Assembly (NCBI GenBank): GCA_023159155.1
Contig: JAJNNX010000064.1
Coordinates: forward strand, 255,501-319,500
Source of the DNA: Ustulina deusta
Lineage: Eukaryota > Ascomycota > Sordariomycetes > Xylariales > Xylariaceae
Length of the DNA stretch: 64,000 nt
Reading direction: 5' to 3'
Under the pieces are notes generated by a model, which did no database searches, had not been told where the DNA came from, and worked only from the letters and a program-made list of their open reading frames with translations. Made by a program: the position numbers and the translations under genes. Positions 52,124-62,214 of this stretch are shown here, piece by piece (the first letter of the stretch is position 1; each line of letters starts with the position of its first letter).

Positions 52124-52786
52124 TATACTAAATATAATATATAATTAACTTAATAATATTATTTTAATAAAAACTATATTTAAATTATTTAAAAGAAATA
52201 TATATATATAAATATAATTAATTAATATTTATTAAAATTAATAAAAAAAAATTTATATTTAATATTTTAATAAAAGTTTATAAAAAATTTAAATTAATAA
52301 TTTTAAATAATAATTTATATATTAAATTAAAATAAATTTATATTAAATAATTTATATTTTTATAAATAAAACTTTATATATAAATATATTAAACTTTTTA
52401 ATATTTTATTATATATATATATTTTTTTTTAATTTAAATTTTCTTTTTATATTTATTAATTTTTTTTATTTTTTTATTTAATTAATATTTTAAAAATTTA
52501 AATTATTAATTTATATAATTTATATTAATAAAGTTATATAAATATAAAATAAATTTAATATATTTTATAAATTTATAATTTAATTTTTTAAATTATATTA
52601 ATTTTTAAAATTATAAAAATTATTCTAATATATTTTTTAAAAATATTAAAAATAAAATAGTTATAAAAATATAAAAATTTTAATTATTAGTTTATATAAT
52701 TTATATTTATTAAATTATTTAATAATAAAATAAAAATATTATTAAAAAAATATAAAATAAGCTTATAAAATATATATATATATATA

Positions 52787-53055
52787 TGTTGGATTAATCG
52801 TACGCAATTAGCTAGGGCACTTACGGACCCCTTCGTACGAAGGGGTCTGGCCAAGGGGTCTAGGCCAAGGGGTCCGGCTAGGACCCACCTACAGACCCTT
52901 CCGTACGGAAGGGTATATAGGGGGCTCCCACCTCCCCATTTCCTTCCTTTCTCTCCTTCCTTTTGAGTGTGGCATATAGTGAATAGACTGTATTCCACCA
53001 ACCTTGCAGGCATGTACTGCTGCCTTAGAAATATGCAGTACACTCCATTCAAACA
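52787..53055 (+). mobile_element. Solo LTR, not RIP-mutated (copy 2)
   Basis: 269 bp with the same ends and length as 43158-43426, differing at five positions by eye. The flanks are ATATA on both sides (52782-52786 and 53056-53060), a perfect target duplication, although short AT words are weak evidence in this context. It has the same orientation, TATA box and C/T-rich stretch. It lies 9629 bp from copy 1 in direct orientation. Confidence 0.85.
52828..52913. repeat. Paired 18-bp palindromes in solo LTR copy 2
   Basis: CCCCTTCGTACGAAGGGG (52828-52845) is identical to copy 1. The second is CCCTTCCGTACGGAAGGG (52896-52913), which differs from copy 1 at two positions that mirror each other, so the palindrome stays perfect. 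Confidence 0.9.
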
Positions 53056-53186
53056 ATATATATATATAATTTAATATTATATTAAAATTATATATAATAT
53101 ATTATTTTAATAAAATTTTTATTATATATATATATATTTTTTATAAGTTTAAATTTTATATAAACTTAATAATAATTTATTTATTA

Positions 53187-53690
53187 TTTTATTTATTTTA
53201 TTTATTTTATTTATTTTATTTATTTTATTTATTTTATTTATTTTATTTATTTTATTTATTTTATTTATTTTATTTATTTTATTTATTTTATTTATTTTAT
53301 TTATTTTATTTATTTTATTTATTTTATTTATTTTATTTATTTTATTTATTTTATTTATTTTATTTATTTTATTTATTTTATTTATTTTATTTATTTTATT
53401 TATTTTATTTATTTTATTTATTTTATTTATTTTATTTATTTTATTTATTTTATTTATTTTATTTATTTTATTTATTTTATTTATTTTATTTATTTTATTT
53501 ATTTTATTTATTTTATTTATTTTATTTATTTTATTTATTTTATTTATTTTATTTATTTTATTTATTTTATTTATTTTATTTATTTTATTTATTTTATTTA
53601 TTTTATTTATTTTATTTATTTTATTTATTTTATTTATTTTATTTATTTTATTTATTTTATTTATTTTATTTATTTTATTTATTTTATTTT
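53187..53690. repeat. 9-bp minisatellite (TTTATTTTA), 56 units
   Basis: The unit TTTATTTTA repeats in perfect register for 504 bases without a mismatch that I can see. After one break near 53690 an irregular continuation with TTTA and TTTCA steps runs to about 53770. It marks the right edge of the extreme A+T core. Confidence 0.95.
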
Positions 53691-54343
53691 ATTTATTTAT
53701 TTATTTTATTTATTTTATTTATTTTATTTATTTTATTTATTTCATTTATTTCATTTATTTATTTATTTTTATTTATATATATATTTTTATAATTTATACT
53801 ATCTCTGTTCAACTATGTATACCTGTGTATATGTTTTTCCTATACTTTATGCTACTTTTATTTAACTTTGTTTACTTTTGTATAGCACTTTTTCTTTTTT
53901 TTACTACTATAATAAAATGCTGCGCGTACGTATTAACCTTAATCTATAAAAAGAATAGATAATCGAAAAATATTAGAACTATACCTAAATCTAATTAATA
54001 TTAGATATTTTTATTTATTGTTATGCTATATTTATTAAACGAACTACTTTGTATTTATGTTTTAAAAAATAACGGATCTTAAAAAATAAAACCTGTACTT
54101 AGCATATATTTGACCTTAATAAATAACTATTAATCTTATATTATAAATATAGATTATCTGATTAATAGTTATATTAATATTTAATATATAATAATTTTTT
54201 AATTTTTTTATATAGTATTTTAATAATTTATAAACAATTAAAAATTTATTAATAATACTTAATCAAAATTATATAAATATATTAATAAAAGCTACAAATA
54301 TTTTTTGCTATTAAAAAAAATATACAAAGTTTAATTTATTAGC

Positions 54344-54499
54344 TTAGACTTTAGAACTTTGTTATATATTTATGCTAGCGTTATTATGCTTTACCCCGCA
54401 ATGCGATATATAAAGTTTATCGAAAATTCTATAAAAGCGCGATTTAAAAACGCTTATAAAAAATATATCAGTATTATAAAGGTTAGACTTGCTTTGGAT
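54344..54499 (+). pseudogene. Coding relic in the right arm
   Basis: A 52-codon stop-free plus-strand stretch reads LDFRTLLYIYASVIMLYPAM, continuing with RYIKFIENSIKARFKNAYKK and ending VRLALD. It contains several CpG sites in an otherwise AT-rich arm, and the frame can be followed a little in both directions across stops that RIP could have made. I do not recognise the family. Confidence 0.4.
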
Positions 54500-57104
54500 T
54501 AAACTATATTTTATTAATAAATATATATTTTAAACTAGCAAAATATAGGTTCAAAATTTATATTAGTATTAATATATATTTATAATTTATTATATAGTTT
54601 TATATTAGCTTTTTAGCTATTATAGCATGCTTAGTTTTTGTTTAGTATATAGAAATAGTTAAAAGCTACGAATATTTTCTGCTTATTATTCGATCCGATT
54701 AAAGTAGCAAAACTTTAATAATAGTAATAGTATATTTTTTTTTATTTAAAGTATTCTAATTTAACTGCTATCTTTAATAATTTTTATTAAAAAAAGCTTT
54801 TATTTTATAGTCCAAAGAACTATAAACAAATATTTTATAATTTAAAAAACTATAAGCAAATATATTTTTTAGTAATATTATATAATTTATTGCTTATAAT
54901 AATAGTAATAAAGATATACTAAATAGGTTTTTATAATAAAATAGTTATTAGTTATTTAGCAAAAATATACTAAACTAACAGATTAAAAGCTAGTAGAATA
55001 AACTATAAAAAAGCTAAATTTTGTTCTAGTAAATATATATTTATACTAGCTTATATAAGTATAGTTATAAATATACTAATATTTATTAGGGATATTTTAG
55101 TATGCTTAAGCATTAAAAGCTTTAGAGCTCTAAATTTAAAAAAGATTATATTGCTTTATTATATATTTTTATACTTTTTATTTAATATAAATATTTTAAA
55201 TTTATATGCCTTTAAAATAGTTATTATATATAAAATTAATATACTAAGCTATATATTATTTTTAATATTCCTTACAAACTTTATACTATGCCTAATCTAA
55301 CAAAAGGTTTTATTAATTGCTATATATTTTTAAATAAAAAACAATAAGCTAAATTAATAAAGCTTATAAATACTAATAGTATTAATTTAAATGCTTATTT
55401 ACTAGAAGTTATAATATAGATTTATGATTATTTAACTGCTTTTTATTTAGATTGCTTATTATTAATTGTACTATTTATAAAATAAATACTATATATCTAT
55501 AAGTATTAATAATTACGGTCTAATTTAAGGCAATATATTTTATAAAAAAAAATACTAAAAATTACAGAACTAGAAAAGCTTATAAAAAATTAAAACAAAT
55601 TTAAACAAAAGTTTTAAGTTAGTAGGATTAATTTATTAGACTTGTTTAACCTTAATATAAATAATAAAATTAATAATTAGCCTTAAGCTTAGAAATATAT
55701 ATTTTAATTAAAACTATTTATATATTTTGTAATCTAATATAAAAGTTATAATAAAAAAAAAAAACTTAATAATAAAAGTATTTAAAATAAACTTTATTTT
55801 TGTAAATTAGATTAGGTTTTGTTAGTGCTAGCTATAAAGCTTTATTTAATTATATTTTATATTTTAAGAAGTAGGCTAAGGTGTTTATATTTCTTTTTAT
55901 TTATAATTAGTAGTGTTAAACTAAATAAATAGTTACTAAAAGTTAGTTTGTTTTTGACTAGTTTATTTAAAAATATTTATAGTTCTATTATACTAAATAT
56001 TACTAATTTTAGTTTAGTTTTGGTTAGTTCTTTTTTAATTTAGCTTAAAGAATAGCTAGTAGTAGCTAGCTTTTGCTTAATTAAAGTTAATTTATTTTTA
56101 ATTTTAGGTTTTTTTTTAGTTTTTAAGCTTGTTAAAAGTAATAATAACTTAAAAAAAGTTTTAATTTGATATTTTTTGCTTTTTTTAGCTTTTATAAAAA
56201 ACTAATTAAAAAAAGCTTATTAAAAATAATAAAAATTAACTATAAACTTGTTTTTTATAATATTATTGCTTATAGTTTTAATATTTGCAAGCTAAATAAG
56301 TTATAAAAAATCTATATTAAATTTAATAATAGAGTTTTTATTATTTGTTATAATAAATATAACTAATTTATAAGATTAATTAATTATATATAGGTTTAGG
56401 ATTGCCTAGTTTAATTTTAAGTATTAAATAAGTTCTTTATAGTTATTAAAAACTTAGTTAATTAAAACACTACAAGCTAATAATATTTTTACTTGTTTGA
56501 TTTTTTTAATAATTTTATATATAAAAGTACTAATTAAATTAATTACTTTAAGTCTAACAAATATATTAATTATAATATTATTAATTATTTTTTGTTTTGT
56601 TTTACTTATTAATATAATACTTTATTATTAGTTCAATTATACAAATATAAAAATATAATTTATTTATTTAAATATAATCGGTTAAAATATAGCTCTAAGT
56701 GTAATTAAAGCAAGTATTAAAATAAAATATATAAGTTAAATTAAAACTTTTTTAATTATAGGTCGGATTAATAAACTATTAGTAAAGTTAATAATAATAG
56801 CTAAAATAAAATATATATTTTATAATAAAACTTTATAATTAAGGCAAACTTTAATAAATAGCGCTACATAAATAAACGCTTAATAATTAATAATATAAAC
56901 TATTATAAAGTTAATAAAAACAAATATATATTTTTTAAATAAAATAAAGTTTAAATAAAAATATACAAGTTTGATCAGGTCTAAATCAATTTATTATTAA
57001 ATATTATAAATAAAATCTATACTTATATTATATATTTATATTAAAATATACTAAAGCGGTTTAAACCTTTGGCTCTTTAATACATTGGGGTATACCTAGT
57101 GAGC

Positions 57105-57144
57105 AAAAAATCGTTTTTGAACAGTTACCCCTCTCGGACGCCGT
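57105..57144 (-). repeat. Right terminal inverted repeat of the 20.5-kb unit
   Basis: The reverse complement matches 36613-36652 at 39 of 40 positions. It is followed by ACCTAGGT and then normal host DNA. Confidence 0.9.
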
Positions 57145-57152
57145 ACCTAGGT

Positions 57153-57870
57153 GCCAAAAGAGCCCGATAGGATGAGAAGCCTAGTGGAAGAATGTTTATG
57201 ATCTGGGCTCTCGCGGCTAGATTTAGTTTTGATCGTTCTCAATACAAGTCCATCTAATGTAATACCTACGTATACTCTTAGGTAGTCTAACATCCATGGA
57301 TGTCCTTGTATTCTTATCGCAAAACAATATATGCGCAAGGCCACTCTAGCATTGGCTTCAGGCTACAAAATCTGTTTGAACTGGAGTGGAATCTAAACTG
57401 TAGAAATAAAGAAAGAAACTAAAAAAGGTAAATGTCCCGATTCAGAATCCATCATGTCCCGAATAGGAGATCATGTAGTTTTCGACGAGGTCAACGCCAT
57501 AGTAGACATTCAACAACAAACAAGAAAATGAAAACGGAGCCCACTCAGTAAGTACCTACATATAGGTAGGTATTCGGTTACACTACATCTACAGAGGTAG
57601 ATCATTTGTATCCTTATCTCAGCATCGTTTTAGATTGGAGCATTCCGTCGCGTTTGCGCCTTTCAGCAATAGAGCAATGGCAGACCCCACCTAAGCCATG
57701 TCCAACTGGAGGTAGGTGCGAACGAGCAAACGAACATATCTCCCAAAAAAAGTCGCAGCAACCCAACCAACTCAACTTTTCTTCATCTGCACATTCTCGT
57801 CTTGTGTCGGTGCAGATTCATCTCTGACTTGGGCCGAATCAAAAGAAGGCGTTGCGCATGATATTCGACC
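57153..57870. other. Intergenic region right of the AT island
   Basis: Normal base composition resumes at once. It holds the promoter and leader of the following gene, and a TACATATAGGTAGGTA motif lies near 57555. No gene is supported. Confidence 0.5.
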
Positions 57871-59283
57871 ATGGGTGGAAGCTATGTCCCACCTTTTCGA
57901 CGTCGCACGGCTGGCGATGCGCCTCCAGCCGAAGACGCTCCTAACGAGTCGCATCAGAGCACTCGCCACAACAACCGAGCCGCAGATGGTGGCCAAGGAA
58001 ATCGAGGGTATGGTCGCCGAGGCAGGGGAGGATACCAGAAAGACTTCAAGAAACAGAAACCCCAGGTCGATCAGTCCGACCTCTACCACCAAGGTGATAT
58101 CCACAACTATTTCTGGGGCAGTGAGCATGACGCTAGAAGCTCAACTTTCCATGATTCCAAGGACCACCCTGGGGAGCTCTCTCATATGTTGCTGTTCTTC
58201 GGCGCCAACCCGCGTTGGGCCATTGAGCGCATCGTCTTTGCCAAGTCTCATTTGACGCTGCTTCCAGAATATGCGGCGAAGAAAGCCGAGAATAGAGAAT
58301 GGGAGACCGAGATGAATGTACAAAAGGGCGCCGGAGAAGCTGTGGAGTCCGTCGAAGGCGGAGCAATCGAGAGCGAGGATACCATCCCTACCCAAGACTC
58401 GACCACGGGAGTTCTGGACTCAAGCTCTTCTAACCGGCCCGGCGATGACGAAGCAGACGAGTCTAGTTCGGGAGGAAACACAAATAATGAGAAGCGAGAA
58501 GATCAACACGCGACCGTGAAAGTCGAAGGAACTGCCGATCACGAGGGCCAGGCTACCCCTATCTCTACTCCTCCATCTACCAAGACGACGAGTCATCTGA
58601 AGTACACGGACATCCGCAAAGAAGAGGCGCAAATCACTCCGGCGCCCAACCAATCTACCGCGGCGAGTAGCCGTATGAAATATACCGATATCCGGCTCAT
58701 TCCAGCAGCCGAATTCTACGACGAGCCCTTCCGCTCGGAGCTCGAGCCGACGTTCCCTGCCATCACGCCAATCGACTACGTGCCCGCGAACCCGCTCCCC
58801 ATTGCTGTTTTCGAAGAGCGACGGATCCCGGGCCCCCGCACGGAAGGCTCCTACCAACTGTTCGCGTTCAAGGGCTGGTTCAAGATCTCGCGGGTGAACG
58901 TCTTGGCCCCGCATTCCGCCGAGCTCGTGCGCATGCTGCAGCAGAAATGGGAGCGCAAGGATCGCTTCGGCAACCCGCTGAAGTCTAGGGCCCGCGATGC
59001 CCCCGCCTGGAACGCCTCTCTTGCTCAGGAATGGGCCGTCGTCCGCTTCGAGCTCTTGGAGGGGGAGGACGCCCCGCCGCCTCCGCAGATCAAGAAGTTG
59101 CCTGAGCCCGAGAGACCCGTTGAAAAGGAGAACGGAGAGACGAAGAGCGTCAATGAGATGCTGTCGGATATGAGGTTGAACGATGGCAACAAGGATAGAC
59201 GGGCGGCCGAGAATCTCGGGGAGGGAGCGACGGCGAAGCCGGCAGAGGAGTGCCCAAGCAAAGGCCTCCCCGGCGTTGAGTAA
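57871..59283 (+). CDS. Conserved fungal protein of unknown function
   Basis: An intronless 470-aa protein. The ATG has A at -3 and G at +4. The N-terminus (MGGSYVPPFRRR) leads into an Arg/Gly-rich stretch NRGYGRRGRGG (residues 44-54), which often binds RNA. A first ordered block spans about 70-135 (YHQGDIHNYFWGSEHDA, LSHMLLFFGANPRWAIERIV). An acidic Ser/Glu/Thr-rich linker follows, with two copies of KYTDIR (244-249 and 270-275); the second leads into RLIPAAEFYDEP. A second ordered block near residues 325-400 contains FAFKGWFKISRVNVLAPHSA and QEWAVVRFELL. The tail is charged. The pattern resembles uncharacterised proteins common to ascomycetes; I give no function. An RNA-related role is only suggested by the RG stretch. 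Confidence 0.85.
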   Translation: MGGSYVPPFRRRTAGDAPPAEDAPNESHQSTRHNNRAADGGQGNRGYGRRGRGGYQKDFKKQKPQVDQSDLYHQGDIHNYFWGSEHDARSSTFHDSKDHPGELSHMLLFFGANPRWAIERIVFAKSHLTLLPEYAAKKAENREWETEMNVQKGAGEAVESVEGGAIESEDTIPTQDSTTGVLDSSSSNRPGDDEADESSSGGNTNNEKREDQHATVKVEGTADHEGQATPISTPPSTKTTSHLKYTDIRKEEAQITPAPNQSTAASSRMKYTDIRLIPAAEFYDEPFRSELEPTFPAITPIDYVPANPLPIAVFEERRIPGPRTEGSYQLFAFKGWFKISRVNVLAPHSAELVRMLQQKWERKDRFGNPLKSRARDAPAWNASLAQEWAVVRFELLEGEDAPPPPQIKKLPEPERPVEKENGETKSVNEMLSDMRLNDGNKDRRAAENLGEGATAKPAEECPSKGLPGVE

Positions 59284-59816
59284 GTGGCATGGATGTTGAA
59301 GGGTTTATGCCCTACTGCAGAGCTTCAATATCCTTCTAAGACCTTAAAAGGCTATCTAAAAACAATGTCTACGGTCACGAGTGGAGGAGTTTAGCTATGA
59401 TACTTGGCGTTCAAAAGCCGGTCTAAGGGTGAAAGATTTCCCTATGCTATCCATGAGGCTTAAATTGATCAACGGCCCATTCCCATGTAACAAAACGGTT
59501 GCCCCTATCTGGAAGCGACTGCATTAGTTCAGTCACCACGAAGTGCTTGGTGTGGATGGTTCTGTCACGACGAAATAAACGAGACATTCTACGTGATGAT
59601 AACTTCCATTTACCCTGGATTGGCTTTGGGTTCTGCCATAAGTCGTTATTGAAAATGATTGTGAATTTTTTTGGGTCATTATGGTTGGTGGTTTTACTAC
59701 GTGGATTCCAAAATGAGCACGATAGCCGCCGCCTAGCTACAACTCGGACAGCCATGACCAATAGTCTCGACTTACAAGATTTGATGTAAACACTTGTTGT
59801 GCGCTATGTAGATTCA
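59284..59816. other. Convergent intergenic region
   Basis: It lies between the stops of two convergent genes and should contain both 3' UTRs. Open frames on both strands over 59447-59789 overlap each other and carry no motif. Confidence 0.5.
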
Positions 59817-60810
59817 TCAAAGGTGCTCGGAGAGGAAGTCGAGAACGGCTTGATACCCGCGTTTGTACTCGCTCCTCACCCGATCGTCCTCGAGGTTTGA
59901 GCGGGCGGCCATCCAGCCGTGGATCTGGTCGGGGAACGTCTCGACATATTTAGGGCCAGTCAAGTTGGCCTCGAACTTCTTTACATCCTCGGGGTTCTCG
60001 TCCTTCGAGGCGAGGAGCGCCAGGGGCACCTTGATTCCCTCTGCGTCTTTGGGGTCGACCATTGCCGGGTGCACTTCGACGCCAGCCTTGAAGGGGTTTT
60101 CGGGGGAGGCGGTCGCGAGGGAGACGACCTTGCCGCCCCAGCAGTACTACAAGATGAGAGAGATCAGCAGGTGTAATGGGGCTACGAGTAAGGGATTTGT
60201 GGCCTTGGTGGGTTGTGATATTTTTTTGGGGGGAGGGGGGGGGGGGGGGTTTAATGTGTATGGGGAGGAAGGGCTGGGGATGATACTCACGCCTATAATG
60301 GCCCATTCCTTGATCTGGGGATACGTCTCCGACAAGGCCTTGACGTACCCTGGGAGTTGCGATGCGACGCCAGGGGGTGGGTTCTTCTGGAAGAAACCGC
60401 CGAGGTTCTTCTGCTTCTCTTCCGTGTCCGGCGGGAACCAGGCCAGGTCGGCCGGGTCGCCCTTGAACCAGTCGGGGATGAAGACCCTGTACTTTGTTGC
60501 GCCGGACGACGCCAGGATGTCGGTGCCTTGCAGCGTCTGTGGGTAGTATCCGAAGATGTCGTAGATGGTGACGATGCCCTTGGTCGCGTCCGAGGGGCCG
60601 GTGACGTCTGAGAACGTGGAGCGGAGTTAATTAGTGTCTCGGTTGGATCGAATCGAGTTGATACTCTGGGTATACTTCCTGACAATACTTACAAGTCTTG
60701 TATCCGCCTAGTGCCTCATACCCGCCCTTCGGGTCGTAGTCCGCCGAGACAATGGGTGGGATGTTACAGCAGGCCTCGCTGTGGCCGTGTTGAGCCGGCA
60801 TAGTCGACAT
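59817..60810 (-). CDS. Dienelactone hydrolase-family alpha/beta hydrolase
   Basis: Predicted 254-aa cytosolic hydrolase. Exons on the minus strand are 60810-60693, 60607-60291 and 60146-59817 (introns of 85 and 144 bp, GT...AG); all joins keep frame. The catalytic triad is visible: Cys147 in YCWGGK at the very start of exon 3, Asp194 in ASKDEN and His221 in QIHGWMAARS. A Cys nucleophile and HGW after the His are family hallmarks. The N-terminal part includes SEACCNIPPIVS, DATKGIVTIYDIFGY and KYRVFIPDWFKG, as in fungal homologs. Members hydrolyse dienelactones or other small lactones and esters; this one's substrate cannot be told. A frame extension upstream to 61065 is taken as 5' leader because the family starts near MSTMPAQHG. 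Intron 2 contains a long poly-C tract on the coding strand. Confidence 0.92.
60228..60249. repeat. Poly-G tract in intron 2 of the hydrolase gene
   Basis: On the + strand G6-A-G15 directly follows T7, so the transcript has a C-rich run 80-100 nt before the intron 2 acceptor. Such runs are slippage-prone and often misread in sequencing. Confidence 0.9.
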
Positions 60811-62214
60811 TTTCGCCGTGTTCCTTCTGGCCGCCAATTGTCTATGAAAATTGCTGTGTGTTTGCGTACTAGCACTCCTGCAGCTCGGCGATGGAAGAGG
60901 ATAGGTTGTGGTGTTACATGGGCAAGTGGGGGGGGGAAGCTTTGGTGGTCTATATAGGTATTGAGTGGCTTTGATATCAGATGCTGCGGCAGGAACAGCG
61001 GCAGTTCGCGATTTCAGGAGGCGCTTGGATAGGGAGGCAGATATGGAGAAGGGTGGATTTGGCATAAGGTAACGTTATTTATTATTGTTATTATTATTAT
61101 TTTCTTCTTTGTTTTTATCTAGCCTTGTGTCGATACTTAGGCATGCCCATAAGGTCACAGTGACGAATGCCTAAGTACTAACTTAGTAGGTAGCACTATA
61201 CGTAGATTCTCTTACTGTTTTATCCCGCTTCTATTTCATCATTGAGGGGAAGCTTAGAACTGGAGGCATGACATCACAACTCCCGCCCCTCCGCCGAACT
61301 TACAATCGCTTGTGGCTTTCGCTCATGTGGCTTTATGTGTGGCTCTTACTTATTCCTCGCCTAATCAACTTAGACTACCTACGTCCCAACCTTTGTCGAA
61401 GCTCAACTTGAAACTCAACTAGAAACTCAACTTGCACTGCAGTGTAGTCTGACAGGTCATCTCGTCTCCCCCACGTTCCTGACCACGTTACGATCAACAT
61501 TAGACGCTGTCCAACATTGTTATTCACATGGACGCTATCCACAACTTTCCATGACCAACATTATGTCGCTGGATGCATGTCTTACCCTGTGCGCCAGCGC
61601 TATCCCGTTGTCATCCATCCATCCAATCATAAGGGAATGTGGTCATCATTAATTTGCCTCGGCATGTCGCTTATCTTGAAAAGCACGCCCCCATCTCATC
61701 TCACCACTAGCAGTTGGCCCCCTCAGGTGCTTATGCGGGTGACGACAGCCTTGATGAGATGGGCGTGCCTTGAACGAGGCACCTCGACACCGACGTTACA
61801 TCCAAAACCCACACGCCTTCAGCTCATACCAATGAAATCGAAAGCAGAGTTCTTCGTCTGGACTCTACCCTCTGCCTTCGGGCCGGTCTGCCCGCACGCT
61901 GCTACCGAGATTGCTTTTAATATCTCCCTCCGATGCCGATATGCCCCTTCCTGAGCAGTGTGATCCATGGCCCCAGCCTCCTCGCACCACGGGAGCTCCT
62001 ACGCCCCCTCAAGTTCCTTGTTGCTCGACCAATCATCCGCCGACATGTTGCGCGCGTGTTGGAAAGCTACGCGGACCACTACATTGATCGTGAAGTTAGC
62101 AGGCAGAACTGCATTGTGGGCTAGAACTGTGAGCTTTCAAGTGGCGCCATCTCCCGATATCGTGTTATATATAGTACACCAACACTTCATCCGACGTGAT
62201 TTTTGATTCGCGAG
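60811..62214. other. Intergenic region before the hydrolase and after the Nudix gene
   Basis: It includes the promoter and leader of the hydrolase gene (near 60811-61100, with ATT-rich runs near 61080) and the 3' side of the Nudix gene. A 145-codon frame (61517-61954) has no motif or fungal homology that I recognise and is not called. TAGGTA-type motifs occur near 61185 and 61375. Confidence 0.45.

Larger units (their letters stand above)
37960..53780. other. Extreme A+T core of the island
   Basis: C and G are nearly absent over long stretches (for example 38000-40600 and 46700-51300), far below the level of the flanking RIP-degraded arms and the copia element. Short AT-only blocks recur: a segment near 39540-39690 reappears near 40270-40330 and 52270-52440, and another near 38690 reappears near 39210, 52490 and 52690. 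Apart from the nested elements listed separately, no coding or RNA feature can be recognised. Repeated rounds of RIP on nested copies are the simplest explanation. Confidence 0.75.
36613..57144. mobile_element. 20.5-kb unit bounded by TIRs and 8-bp target duplication; family unknown
   Basis: The unit starts ACGGCGTCCGAGAGGGG and ends with its exact reverse complement. The 40-bp inverted repeats differ at one position, and a second shared block (TAGGTATAC then A/C then CC) follows a few bases further in on both sides. Directly outside both ends is ACCTAGGT (36605-36612 and 57145-57152), an 8-bp target duplication; because this word is palindromic, a shorter duplication such as TA, or longer inverted repeats, cannot be excluded. 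The arms (36650-37960 and 53780-57080) are AT-rich with RIP-like composition and hold faint plus-strand coding relics; the core is almost pure A+T and contains nested elements. I recognise no transposase. An 8-bp duplication would suit hAT or KDZ elements and 9-10 bp Mutator-like ones; this is inference. Confidence 0.7.

Noticed and set aside
53187..53770. Possible CRISPR-like or telomeric array
   Set aside because: Units are adjacent without spacers, and the unit is unlike the fungal telomere repeat TTAGGG. It is a simple minisatellite.
36613..57144. Reading the 20.5-kb unit as a Starship
   Set aside because: No tyrosine-recombinase captain can be recognised, and clear 40-bp terminal inverted repeats with an 8-bp duplication are not the usual Starship ends. 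Kept only as an alternative.
61517..61954. A 145-codon open frame
   Set aside because: No recognisable domain; composition looks like chance in a C-rich intergenic stretch. A transcript would be needed to support it.
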